DNA from: Nereocystis luetkeana
Lineage: Eukaryota; Sar; Phaeophyceae; Laminariales; Laminariaceae
Direction of reading: 5' to 3'
Assembly: GCA_031213475.1 (NCBI GenBank)
Contig: JARUPZ010000002.1
Coordinates: 2,418,001-2,482,000, forward strand
DNA length: 64,000 nucleotides
Below the pieces are notes generated by a model. It made no database searches and was not told the origin of the DNA. It was given only the letters and a program-made list of their open reading frames with translations. Position 1 is the stretch's first letter. Each line of letters starts with the position of its first letter. A program made the translations under genes and the position numbers. Below, piece after piece: positions 21,001-29,639 of the stretch.

Positions 21001-23172
21001 CCCCCCCGCCACCCTCCTCTCTTTATCTCGCTCTCCACGTCCTTATCCCTCTCTTTTTTGCGTGTTTTGTTTTGCAGACGAGCTACTGGAACACAGTTGT
21101 GCAGGAGACGACTACTTTTACTCTTCCCAACCCCGACGAGTACGAGCGACCGGAGGAGATTCGGGAGATCGAGGTCAATCGGGTCAAGGCTAGGAGCGTG
21201 GCGGTGGAGGGGGAGGCCCTTGGGTTCGGCGACAAGCTGAGGGCGTCTCTGTTTGGCCAGCTGAACGAAGCCATGTCGGACTGGGAGGACAGAGACCTGC
21301 GGAGAAGCTTCGTGCACATGCAGGTTTGTATGCCATATGACTGCTTTCTTGATTGGTGTGGTTTGTTTCGACTGGTTTCGTTTCGTACGTTTGAGTTTGG
21401 TTGGTCAGGTTTTGTGCCTGGTGGTGTTATTGTTTTTGCTCCGCTCTGTTCTGCTCTGCCTTGCTTTGCTTTGCTTTCCTCTGCTTCGGCTTTGTTTGGA
21501 TGGTTCGGTGCGGTTTTGTGTGAATTTTTTGTGTGCGGTTTGATTCGGCACGGTTTTGGAGCTTAGCATATGTTGACTACACGTTCCACCCCACGTCGGC
21601 AGCAGAGCTATTTCAGAACAATGCCCAGCTCCGCCCGCAATGTGATATTCGCTTAAAACGGGCGGTCGCGCGTAAGTACTGCCGCCGTAGTCTGCGTTCT
21701 CGCCGCTCACAATGGGCCGGTATATTGTTGAAAGTCACAGGCCTTTTGCGTACGTGTAAGCTGCTCGCGAAATTGGTCGTACCATGTGCGAATATATACT
21801 CACTGCTCCGCCCCCGCCCGGACCCTTTTTGCCTTCGTACCGCAATGATGATGATGAAAATCTGAACAAAACCTCACACTTTTCAATGACAACAACAACA
21901 ACAACAACAAAAACTCAGGACGCCGGCCAAGCGCGAGCCTTCTACGTGCGCTTCAAGGGAGAAGGGGTCGACGACCACGGCGGGCCCTACCGCGCGGTGT
22001 TCCAAACCGCGATGGGCGAAGAGCCCTCGGGGCTGCTGAGCCTCCTGACCCCTTGCCCTAACGGGCGCAACCACTTCGGCCCTAACCAGGACAAGGTCTT
22101 ACTCGACCCGCGGTCTTCCGCCGCGGGAAGCGTCAGCGGGGGGTCCGGCGCGTCGGCAGCGGCGGCGGCAACGGGGGGCGGCGGTGGCGGCGGCGGTGGA
22201 GATAGCGCGGGATCGGCGGGGGGGGGGGGTGTAGACCCCGCGCGCTTGTCGCTATTCCACCACATGGGGCGCCTGCTGGGGGTGGCCGGGCGCCACCGCA
22301 TCCACGTTCCGCTGGCGCTGCCCTCGCTGGTGTGGAAACCCTTGGTGGGGGCCACTCTGGGGGCGGGGGACCTGGAGGCTGTGGACAAGATGTTGGCCAA
22401 GGGACTCAGCGATATCCTCGCCGGCCGACTCGACGAGGACGAGGAGCGCGAGGTGTTGGAGGACGCCTTGATGGCGTGTGCGGAGGACGCAGGGGGTGGA
22501 GGTGCGTCGTCCCGGGGAAGAGGCGACGCCTCCTCCACGGCGGCCGCCTTCGGTGGTGCCGGCGATGTCATCGGCGAGGTGGGCTCGCTCCTTTCTTCCC
22601 GCGGTGGGGCGCTGCTTCCGGGGCAGCGCAGGAGGGCCGTGAGGGCCGTCGAGCAGCTGCGCCTCACGAGCGGGTCGCGCTGCCTGGAGGCGTTGTACCA
22701 GGGGCTTGCAGGCGTTCTTCCTGTAGAACTGCTGGCGGTTTTCACCGCGGCGGAGGCGGAGGCGCTCTTTTGCGGGGTGCCGGAGGTGGACGTGGATCTG
22801 CTGCAGCGCGCCACCGAGTACGAAGGAGTCAGGCCGACCGACACGCATGTGGGCTACTTCTGGCAGGCCCTGCGGAAGATGGACTCGGAGGATCGCGCGG
22901 CTTTCGTGAACTTCTGCTCCGGGCGCAGCCGCCTGCCCGGGTCCGCGGCGGAATTTGCCATGAACTTCAAGCTGACCGCGCCGCACAGGGACTATGACGA
23001 GCCGGACAACTACCTGCCCATCGCGCAAACATGCTTCTTCAGCCTCGCCCTGCCCAAGTACAGCTCGATGGATGTTTGCTTGGCTAAGCTGAGGTACGCC
23101 ATCAAGAACGCCGATTTGATGGATGCTGACTACCTCGTTAGGTCTGCGGACGGCTGGGAGCACTTGCGATAA
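3..23172 (+). CDS. Giant HECT-type E3 ubiquitin ligase with SH3-like, ConA-like, MORN-like and SPRY domains (5' partial)
   Basis: Thirteen exons join in phase at GT-AG sites: 3-71, 513-641 (acceptor at 457 is an alternative), 1250-5466, 5930-6269, 8933-9636, 10124-12002, 12424-12660, 12927-14498, 15738-16082, 18414-18561, 19118-20742, 21078-21323 and 21919-23172 (stop TAA). They give about 4,254 residues; the N-terminus lies outside the window. In order: SH3-like modules (exons 2 and 3), a ConA/LamG-like region across exons 3-4, SPRY 1 and a MORN-like segment in exon 6, two more SH3-like modules in exon 8, SPRY 2 across exons 9-11, and HECT in exon 13. HECT E3s take ubiquitin from E2 as a cysteine thioester and pass it to substrates; SPRY, ConA and SH3-like parts usually bind partners. 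Long Ser/Gly/Ala/Glu linkers separate the domains. The substrate is unknown, and it is not clearly orthologous to any named HECT family. Identity as a HECT ligase is firm; small exons may be missed. Confidence 0.9.
72..512 (+). other. Intron 1 of the HECT ligase
   Basis: It begins GTGGGAG and ends in a CAG before the SH3-like exon. It contains a G-run at about 110-129 and, near 175-215, a degenerate copy of the widespread AAGTAGTTT repeat family. The first exon (3-71) is the least certain piece of the gene because only its 3' part is visible. Confidence 0.5.
642..1249 (+). other. Intron 2 of the HECT ligase
   Basis: GTGAGG donor at 642 and a TCTTTGAAG acceptor ending at 1249 keep phase 0. 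I see no coding potential or recognisable repeat inside, other than short C-rich tracts near 1161-1180. Confidence 0.65.
4120..6269 (+). other. ConA/LamG-like region split over exons 3 and 4
   Basis: Exon 3 carries CFPSPTAYVALQGRD and TAEFWLLKPN near 4140-4225, then after a long disordered insert GRWVHLALVAAL, ITLYADGVAVD and FVGLLAQTR. Exon 4 starts by completing that Arg codon and reads YWRQARTAREIARDM, followed by LVGLWGCDEGQGS. This is the order of a concanavalin A-like jelly-roll (strand, W.h.al, YvDG, vR.W...R....i) and the start of a second one. The ~270-residue insert inside the first jelly-roll is odd and probably disordered. Confidence 0.7.
6284..6354 (-). repeat. Short truncated tail copy of the SINE-like module
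   Basis: The stretch holds CATGGCCGTAGTCGTATGAC and the following conserved tail bases, bounded by G-runs on both sides. It is the first of three stacked, same-direction retroelement 3' ends between 6284 and 8608. A further minimal tail fragment lies at about 6906-6950. Confidence 0.7.
6371..6892 (-). mobile_element. SINE-like module, C-tract-tailed (copy 1)
   Basis: This ~520-bp non-coding unit reads, on the minus strand, from AGGTTGGGTTGGCG to CATGCATGAGATCGACTAC...GAGTAC and a C-run. A second near-full copy lies at 49906-50414 and fragments at 15428-15672, 28520-28715 and 29536-29617. The conserved interior includes a GTGCGG/CCGCAC stem in the better-preserved copy. No tRNA-like A or B box could be recognised, so 'SINE-like' rests on size, lack of coding and the retroelement-like tail. 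It lies immediately beyond the 3' end of the LINE. Confidence 0.7.
6951..8608 (-). mobile_element. 5'-truncated LINE (non-LTR retrotransposon) with C-tract tail
   Basis: Read on the minus strand, the element holds an FADDLVGTSETPEGLQ segment (reverse transcriptase catalytic FADD box; about 8500-8450), then PNRPNCMNV-type downstream coding including LMNVIVPKLS and TTSNTVLRAELG (about 7900-7750). Its C-terminus is a Cys-rich MCLCGKA...GEC motif (about 7330-7270) of the kind found after the RT in many LINEs. The frame breaks several times, so it is dead. It ends in a run of C (G on plus, 6951-6963) after GAGTAC. The 5' end stops near 8608; the flanks (TAAGGCCGGGG left, TAACGGACCGGGG right) look like a decayed target-site duplication. 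It lies in intron 4 of the HECT ligase and is itself interrupted by an inverted-repeat element. The clade is not determined. Confidence 0.85.
7926..8167. mobile_element. MITE-like inverted-repeat element nested inside the LINE
   Basis: The ends are inverted repeats: the left reads AGGGTCATTCTTATCGGAGA and the right, on the other strand, AGGTTCATTCATATCGGAGA. The match continues through a T-run and an AAATTTTC block. The AT-rich interior (about 160 bp) has no coding potential. LINE-encoded protein resumes directly on either side (HLDT-type sequence upstream, KRRILMNV downstream), so this is a later insertion. The superfamily is not assignable because no clear duplication could be fixed. Confidence 0.75.
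8609..8932 (+). other. Remainder of intron 4 of the HECT ligase
   Basis: A G-run at about 8623-8638 marks another likely retroelement-tail site. The rest is unassigned sequence up to the CGCCAG acceptor at 8932. No coding potential fits the gene's frame. Confidence 0.45.
9943..9976 (+). repeat. TGCG tetranucleotide repeat
   Basis: It lies in intron 5 of the HECT ligase. A similar but shorter TGCG array sits at 16203-16229 in intron 9. Confidence 0.9.
10124..12002 (+). other. SPRY domain followed by low-complexity linker and MORN-like segment
   Basis: After the acceptor at 10123 the frame shows GKWLWEWRVVS, then GVGVCG, a WMYRSDG segment, and GDVVGVELDADEGTVAFLKN, which are the conserved SPRY blocks. 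A linker of nearly 250 residues rich in Ala, Glu, Gly and Asp follows. Near the end, HGEFVRGLKHGPGVLKLSG is a MORN-type motif, with a weaker second copy (LWRGRWFQGVQHG). MORN repeats usually mediate membrane or protein contacts. Here there are only one or two units, so the assignment is tentative. Confidence 0.75.
12990..13092 (+). repeat. Poly-glycine coding tract in the HECT ligase
   Basis: The reading frame of exon 8 codes more than 30 consecutive glycines using mixed GGC, GGT and GGG codons. The mix argues that the tract is an old protein-level repeat rather than a fresh single-codon expansion. About 350 bp later (13440-13810) the same exon becomes a purine-rich tract coding mainly Glu, Gly, Lys and Asp. 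Both sit between the Gln-rich start of the exon and the SH3-like modules and are likely flexible linker. Confidence 0.8.
15428..15672 (+). mobile_element. SINE-like module, 3' half, in intron 8 of the HECT ligase
   Basis: It begins directly after a C-run (15405-15427) and ends in GTGATATCGAGTG plus another C-run (15651-15672). The body matches the 3' ~240 bp of the modules at 6.4 and 49.9 kb in opposite orientation. The preceding sequence also ends TATTGAGTAC before its C-run, so a second 3' end is stacked just upstream. The host acceptor (15737) lies only 65 bp downstream. Confidence 0.75.
16878..16980. mobile_element. Stowaway-like MITE (family A), copy 1
   Basis: The 103-bp element has 26-bp terminal inverted repeats with two mismatches: TACGGAGGACCGTGGTTAAT on the left, and the complement of the right end reads TACGGAGGACCATAGTTAAT. 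It starts and ends in TA, consistent with TA target duplication (Tc1/mariner type). It sits in intron 9 of the HECT ligase. Confidence 0.8.
17335..17500 (+). repeat. Dispersed repeat, copy lacking the family B insertion
   Basis: It starts TCCTCCGGCGGATTGGTAAA and ends near GTTGACCCGACCCGACC. It matches 25861-26100 over its whole length except for the MITE inserted there. Function is unknown and no coding frame is shared. Confidence 0.75.
17779..17885. mobile_element. Stowaway-like MITE (family A), copy 2, nested in another element
   Basis: Ends read TACGGGGGACCATAGTTTAT and its inverted partner TACGGGGGACCATAGTAAAT. The TIRs are almost perfect and the interior carries ACCTATATAGCTACG. It interrupts a family B element: the sequence left of it (from 17732, TTAACCCTTGAGGACTGCGG) and right of it (to about 17935, GGGACTGCGGTCCTAAAAAG) are inverted repeats of each other. 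Confidence 0.82.
18726..18810. mobile_element. Stowaway-like MITE (family A), shortened copy 3
   Basis: It carries the CATAGTTAATAGGACC left end and the GGCCCCCCGTA right end, with an interior about 20 bp shorter than the other copies. It lies in intron 10 of the HECT ligase. Confidence 0.7.
19000..19092 (+). repeat. CCGAAAA-type degenerate tandem repeat before a splice acceptor
   Basis: Units such as CCGAAACCGAAAATCGAACC repeat about ten times in the last 120 bp of intron 10, just upstream of the acceptor at 19117. Confidence 0.85.
21919..23172 (+). other. HECT catalytic domain exon
   Basis: This last exon of the giant ligase begins after CAG with DAGQARAFYVRFKGEG and a DDHGGPYR segment, the usual start of a HECT N-lobe. 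A Gly/Ala-rich insert follows. The C-lobe holds LPIAQTCFFSLALPKYSS; the Cys codon at 23032-23034 sits in the family's LPxxxTCF context, so it is the expected ubiquitin-accepting residue. The frame ends about 40 residues later, as HECT proteins normally do. The Gly-rich insert near 22130-22240 and the Gly/Ser insert near 22490-22560 are unusual for the family and probably surface loops. Confidence 0.93.
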
Positions 23173-25900
23173 GGTGTTGGCAGGGAGGGCCCCGGGGGGG
23201 GGGGGGGGGAGAGGAGGAGGGGTATCATATGGAATTGATCGAGTGAAGGGTCGATGGTCCAGAATTTGGTCACCCTGAGTGGGTGTGGGTATGCTGGATT
23301 GTTTATTTAGTGTTTTATTTCGTATCTACCTCATCCCGAACGGTGTCCCGTCGTCGGCGATCAATGCGAGATGGACGAGTACTTTCGGGTTTCATGTTTT
23401 TGCCCTGCTGGCACGTTTTTCGGCGCCCGGCCAGACCGGCACTCCAGGGGCGCAAGCGACGGTTTCACCCCCAACGGTCTTAAAGAGATGGCTCCTCAAC
23501 GGTCTAAAGGGAGGGCGGAACATCGGAGGGAGGTGGGCGTGAGACAGTAAATGTTGCGCCGAAGGAGGTGGGTAGCGAGGAAAACCAACGGTACTGTGTC
23601 CTCGCCCTCTCACTTGGCGCAGCGTGTTTCCTTGCTTGTGTGTTCGGCCGGCCTCCCTCTGCGGGAGCGGTGGGCCGGTTTTCGTACTAGTCTTCGTGTT
23701 GGCGCGGTTTGTTTTTCTACAAATTTGCTCATGTGTTTCGTACGCAGGGGAAAAAAAGAGAAAGAGGAAACTGCTGCTGCCGTGGGGGACGCATCGGGTC
23801 CACGGGCATGCAGCTGTATTGTCGCTGGTTTTCGTTGGTTCGGCTGAAGGGCGACGATACTTTGGCGAAGCGCTTTTGGAGTTTTCCTATATCGAGTCGC
23901 TATATTTGCAGGGGCGGGGGGGGGGGGGGGTCGCTATGTTTTGAGAGGCGAGGGGGGTGGGTTGTTCAGTCGCTTTCGTTGCACCGGTATAGCTACTGGT
24001 GCTTGCTTTTGTGAGGAGGGTAGGGGGAGGGAGAGGCGGGGCGGGGGCGTCTTTCTGCCCTCCTTTGTCGACTTCGAGGCTGACCCAGCCTCATGCCACA
24101 GGAGCGACTTACTTGCCGTTAGTGTGGTGTACGGTGGGCAGGGGGTACGCGGGAGGGGGGATAGGGGCGGGGGGGGGGGGGGGGGCGCAGTTTTTCTTGT
24201 TCGCGTGCGTGTTGACAAGGCCTCGCAGCAAGAACGTGTGAGGACGCGGGCAGAAAGTGATTTGTGGAGCGATTGTGGTGCGTTGTAGGTAAGAGGTGAT
24301 CAGGGGAGGGCGTCGTTTTGTCTTCCTTCGCTTGAAGCGTTTGCCCGACTCGCTGAACTAAGCAAAAATCAGCGGAGGCTGCACCTCATTGACAAAGAGT
24401 ATGTGTGTTGGTGGAGGGGGGCGTTTGACCGGCGTCCTCCTACCTCCGTACCGCCTCCACACCATATTATAGGCTTACCCGCAGTGTACCTCTAGCAGTG
24501 GGGGGGGAGGGGTATGTGCTATCCTGCATGGTCGTTGTTTTCGTAACCGTTGCAGCTTTGTGTTTTGTAGCGATATTTCTGGAGTTGGTGTCGTGTGTTT
24601 TTGTCTGTGCGACGGGCTTACGACCAGGGTATGGCTGTGTGTTCCGGGGGGGGGGGGGGGAAGTTGAGTGATCTACGACGCCTTGTGGCAGCACTCGACA
24701 GCAGTGTCTAGCTAGTGTGCAACGTGGTGAAGCGTTGCATTTTTTTGGTGCTTTGATGTTGAATTAATTCAGATGCGAGCTCGAAAGGATCGCCGCCGCC
24801 CGCCACGGTGAATGGCGATGGCGGTGGTGGTGGCGGTGATAGTCGTAGAGGAAGGTCGCGTCGCTTGTTGTTTGAAAAAAGTGCGTGTTTGAAGAAAGAA
24901 TGACGGCGTTTCGAGAAAAACCTTGTTTTGCGACGATGATGGACCATGGTGCTGAAAATCACGATACGACGATGGTGTTGACGACAATCATGAAGATGAC
25001 GGTGATGCCGATTGTATTATTAAAAATAATGATTACATTGATATTGACGGTGATGTCGTATCGACGTCACGCGTCGCGCAAGTGGTACGTTGTACACGAC
25101 GTGCGCCCCCTCGTCTACGGCAAGCCAAGCCACCGACGATGATAGTCTACATACAGGACGTACGTGCTCGCTCGTCCATCGAGGGGTCGCACGGTTACAT
25201 TATTACCTGTCTGCCAAAATGTGCCGGAACAGTGTTTTTTTCCTGTCATTTTCGCATCAACCGTCTTTTTTTGTCAGCCCTAGAGAGAAAGGCGCTTTAG
25301 TATACCAGGTACCACGCATGAGGTACGAGGTACTGACAGAGTGGAGGCAGGGGGAGCCCCCCGTTTTCCAAAACCTTATGTACGTTGCACAGAAGACACG
25401 TCAAATGTGAGATAACTCGTCTGGCACCGCGCGTCAACGTGCCAGCTCAAAATTGATGAATTATTGATACATGGTCAATGCTTCGTCGTACCCCCAGCAG
25501 CGTTGGCTGCGTTCGCCATGAAACTGATGTGTATCGTACCCCATCGTGTGGCTCCTACATATATATGTATACCAGGCACTGGATGTCCGTCCGTACGCCA
25601 ATTCTATCGGTCTCGTGCGGTGTAGGTACTACTACAGTATGTATGGGATGTTGCGTTACTATCAAGTTTGGGAGAAAAAAAAAAAACTTCCGCGCGAGCC
25701 AAAATGCTACACACCTGGTACAAACTACGAACTGTGCAATAAATACTTCGTACCTGGTATACTTCTAGTTAGTAGAGCCGAGAGGTGGTACATATCAGGT
25801 ACACATCCGCATCCCAAAAAACGCCAATTCGGGGGCCCACAATTTTTTTTTTTCTGTTTATCCTCCGGCGGATTGGTAAAAATACAGCTTATTAACCCTT
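23173..25900. other. Intergenic, no gene recognised
   Basis: This is the 3' flank of the HECT gene. G-runs occur at about 23192-23208, 23910-23930, 24168-24185 and 24646-24660, some possibly retroelement tails. A degenerate GAT/GAC-rich stretch lies at about 24930-25070. No frame with convincing composition, domain or splice structure was found. Confidence 0.5.
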
Positions 25901-26100
25901 TTAGGACCGCAGTCCCGTTTTGGGGTTTGACTGGATTGTCCCCAATATGAGACTGCAGTTCTAAAAGGGTTAAGCTTACCACACTTCCACGTTCCAGTTT
26001 CGTGTCGTGTGTCATCAATTTAACCTATAGCTCCAGTTGCAACATCAGCACAGGCTGCTGTTGCTACTGGCGCTTGGGCACGTTGACCCGACCTGACCCC
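25861..26100 (+). repeat. Dispersed repeat, copy carrying the family B insertion
   Basis: It shares TCCTCCGGCGGATTGGTAAA, the TCATCAATTTAACC block and the final GGGCACGTTGACCCGACC with 17335-17500. The 82-bp MITE sits about 30 bp from its start. Confidence 0.75.
25892..25973. mobile_element. piggyBac-like MITE (family B), short complete copy
   Basis: The element is bounded by TTAA on both sides: TTAACCCTTTTAGGACCGCA on the left and TGCAGTTCTAAAAGGGTTAA on the right are inverted repeats. TTAA plus CCC at the tips is what piggyBac-type elements leave. It interrupts a longer repeat whose paralogue at 17335-17500 lacks it. Degenerate relatives with CGTTTTG...AACTACTTGGAAT are scattered (about 16280-16345, 17680-17935, 28940-28980, 37600-37650, 44905-44965, 49000-49060, 53490-53530). 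Confidence 0.72.
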
Positions 26101-26104
26101 CGAT

Positions 26105-28515
26105 CGGTCACGAATCAACGACGTCGCAGTGACCGTCAAGAAAGATCAAAACAAGACACACCGAAAAAATAGGTTCACCCTCCCGATGACGTAATTTCGT
26201 GGGGTGTGGGATTTGCTGCGCGCGCATTTACTTATAATATCCACCCAATTCGGCCGGCATTTACGTACACTTTTTTTCCCCTGGATGAATCGGCAATAGG
26301 AAGGGGATCCCTCCGTCACCAGTAACAAGCTGCCAGCAACACGCCACAACAGCAGCATGATACGTACAAGAGAACCAGCAGCAACGACAAAAAAAAGAGC
26401 CACTGGTATTTTAGGTACAGCAAGCCACGGCTACCAATTTCATCACAATGAGCAGCAGAATACAGACTAGACGGCACCAGCTCCCAGCTCCCCCACAGCG
26501 CTGCCATGGAGGCAAAAGAAAAACGTAGTCCCTTGCTTGACACCCGACAACCATCACGACAACAACAATACGTACAAATGATACAAAAATACAAGGAACA
26601 CAAAATACCCGCAAAAAAAAAGGAAACAAAATAACCAGGGCTAGTCATGGGTCACAACCCCAACCCGCGTGTGGGGTCATGAAGTTTTTCCAAATCACAC
26701 AGGTCGGGTTGGGTCGGGTCGGTTCGGTTCGGGCCAGGAGATTTTCATACTCTCACGTACCGGGTCGGGTCACCCAAACCCGACCCGGCCCGACCTGACC
26801 CGCTAGGTTTGATCCGACCCGTGAACACGCCTGAAACTTTGAGGAACAGCTTATGTGCACTTACTTGTCTCACACAGATACCAGACAAAACGAAACGCGG
26901 CGGATTCACGAAACAAACGAAACAAATGCTCCCATTCTGGAGACACCGCCGAGACGATGGACTGATCGCGCTGAACCAGTCAATCACTATCACGAGCAGC
27001 CTTCCTTGTGTTTCGTCGGCGGACCACGCCCAACACTCCGAAAACACTAAAAAAACGCGCGACGTAAGACCCGCGATGCTCGAGATTCAGTCAGCAGAAA
27101 CCGCACCTACTGCTGTAGAGCACCCCTGTGTACACCTGGCGTATACTTGCCAATCTGGCCGTCAATGTAATAATGATTGTTTGATGCTCGCACCAGAGCC
27201 TAAACGGTGATTATATTTACAAACACCGCACCCATGAGCTACGCCACCCGGAAACACAACCGTTCAGGTATGCATGTGAACATCCTTGCACGGTTCTTAC
27301 ATGCCAGGGCACAGCAGTGATACCGATATGGTACCTGCAGTATCAGTGCTATCCCTAGACCAAACAAAAAATACTCCAGGTGCGGCGGCGGCGGCGGGGG
27401 GAAGGGGGGCAATATACGGTAACAGACGATCGCGGCGCAAAAAACACCGGTCGGGGGTCGGTGAAAAAGAGCAAAAAAAACACAACACAAAACAAAGCGA
27501 AACAAATCGGAATGACACACGGCTTCTTTTTTTTCGCTGGTCTGCCGGTGGCTTCGATTTGTCTGACCAGTACCAGTCTGACTAATTACCTGAATCAAGC
27601 CCGTACAAAAATAATGTGTGTCCATCCATTGCCCGTACAAACAAGCATCTCTACTCTACCCCATACACAGTGCATTACAGGCACTACGTGGAGCTGTTGA
27701 GACATAATCGGCTTCGCCTACAGCGAACGACTTCCTGACACCGGTAACCTCATGCTTTCTATGAGAATCGGACACAACCCAAGTTTTACTCATACACATG
27801 AAAAACAAATCTCGCCAACCTGCTCACAACTAAAAAGCGCGGCGATTGTACAAAATGGCCCAAAAACCCAAGAAGAAAAAAAAAATGTCACCGGTTCGCT
27901 ATATATATACCTGGTATATATATATGTATATATATGTGCGACAAAATCAAGAAACCAACGCTCCCCAATATCTACCGTTATTCGAGTAGCAAACACTGCA
28001 ACTGCAACCTCACCCCCCCCCCCCCCTCCCCCAACCTTTGCGAATCGAAAAAAACGCCACCTTAACCACACGCAGCAGTTTTGAACCTTGCACCTGTCGT
28101 AGTGCTATAAATGGGCGCCCGCTGCGAAAATAAAAAGTAGGCACAACAATTTGGGTGCGGTCGACACAGCAGAAGCACCACAACGCCCCCCCCCCCCCCC
28201 CCCCGACCCCCCCAAAATGTGTCGACATCGACCCTGCGTGCCCCCTCTCCCCGAATCCCACAACACGGACGCAAAAGCCACCTTCCGATACAAAAATAAA
28301 TAAAAATACCCGCCCCGCCCCCCAGCCCTCAAAACCACCGTGCATACAACCCAAGGGGCTACCCCCTCTATAAACAACTGCACATAATTTTCTTCGGGGA
28401 CATACAAGGTGTAAATCGAGTATGAAAATATGCGGTACGTACTGTAGTAGACAAATGGTCTTCCACCCTCCCCCCGCCCCGCCCCCCAACGCCTCTGACC
28501 CGACACCCCCCCTCC
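26105..28515. other. Intergenic, no gene recognised
   Basis: Apart from the GGGTC element (26646-26832), it holds an AT microsatellite around a TACCTGGTA word (27900-27935) and C-runs at about 28011-28032 and 28185-28204. Open frames here lack domain or compositional support. Confidence 0.45.
26646..26832 (+). repeat. GGGTC/GACCC-rich inverted-repeat element, copy 1
   Basis: A block of CGGGT units (about 26702-26735) is followed by AGGAGATTTTCATACTC and then a block of complementary ACCCG units (about 26770-26810). The copy at 34948-35107 has the same parts in opposite orientation, including the CCAACCCGCG flank. It is probably a small hairpin-forming mobile element of unknown type. Confidence 0.65.
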
Positions 28516-28519
28516 CTGG

Positions 28520-28715
28520 CTCCTTCCAGAGACGGCAACGGGTTTACTATGTAACTTCCTCTTGGGTGCCTTACCATATACACACTACGCGATACGATAA
28601 TCCCCCGTGTGCGGAGTCAAGGTCCTCCCCGCACAAAAATAATCGAACTTGACCGCCAGCCGTGGTGGCCGCCAAGCAAACAAACATAAAAATGTCATCC
28701 TGGTTAACGAGCTCC
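28520..28715 (-). mobile_element. Internal fragment of the SINE-like module
   Basis: The plus strand reads CCAGAGACGGCAACGGG, then TGGGTGCCTTACCATA, then GCGGAGTCAAGGTCCTCCCC and GACCGCCAGCCGTGGTGG. These match the middle of the modules at 6.4 and 49.9 kb in the same order. Both ends of the module are absent. Confidence 0.7.
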
Positions 28716-29078
28716 ACCCCCCCTCCCCCCAAACGCACTCCCCCTCCCCCCAAAAAATGTACAACGAGTGCTAGAGTAACGAATGACAACTGAGACCGCG
28801 ATTGACGACCAGTCCTTTTGAACTGTGAAGGCCTTTTCCGCGATGGGCATTGGGCACAGGCGCTTCCCTTGAGGGCAAAGGCTCTTTCCGCGAATGGCTT
28901 AGGCAAGGGGTGTAACCCCGTCAGGAACTGGGCCCCGCGTTTCGAATAAAACTACTTGGAACTAGTGTGGGATACGTTTTACAGACGCATGAAGGGTAAC
29001 GCAACGCTGTTTCTCAAAACACCCCCTACGTCCAGATCGTTTCGCTTGCTTTTATGTTTATTCCTTTTCACATATTGC

Positions 29079-29079
29079 G

Positions 29080-29140
<61 letters not shown>

Positions 29141-29141
29141 C
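29079..29141 (+). repeat. CT dinucleotide microsatellite
   Basis: Almost uninterrupted CT repeats with one TTT interruption. Confidence 0.95.
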
Positions 29142-29535
29142 CTCTACACGTGCGCAACCTCATTGGTATATTGGTATGTTAACATAGCGGGAAACATGCC
29201 TTTCGGGGACCATCGCTGGTTCTGATCACCATAGCCTCCCTTAGGTTTTGAGGACCTCAAGGCCTGTTCCGGCCTTACTATGTTATTTTCAGTGTAGAAG
29301 GCGGGGGGCGGTCCGTCAAAAAAGGGGTCAAACCGCGCTCTCCTATGATACGATGGCATCTTCGGACACAGGCGGGCTGGCGGGCGATTGCATGGCCGGT
29401 CTACTCTACCGCTCCGCATTCCGCCGATCCTCGCTGCTGAAAGCGCTTCACGGCCACCTTCATCTCTGCTCTCGAGACCGCCACCGCTTGTACACACGCC
29501 TAAGCCGGCCGAGACGGGGGATACCGTAGAGGGAA

Positions 29536-29617
29536 GGGGGGGGGGGGTACTCATGTCATTCATGGCCGTAGTCGTATGACCATAGACAGACCCCCGCATC
29601 CCTACAATGTCGGCAGG
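29536..29617 (-). mobile_element. Tail fragment of the SINE-like module
   Basis: A G-run is followed by GTACTCATGTCATTCATGGC and CGTAGTCGTATGACCATAGA, the conserved 3' tail read on the opposite strand. It is truncated after about 80 bp and followed by another G-rich tract. Confidence 0.7.
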
Positions 29618-29639
29618 GGGGAAAGGGGGCATGCTGAAA

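Noticed and set aside
26640-26830. GGGTC/GGGTT runs as interstitial telomere repeats
   Set aside because: The units are mostly CGGGT with inverted arms and do not form an array of the TTAGGG type known from brown algae.
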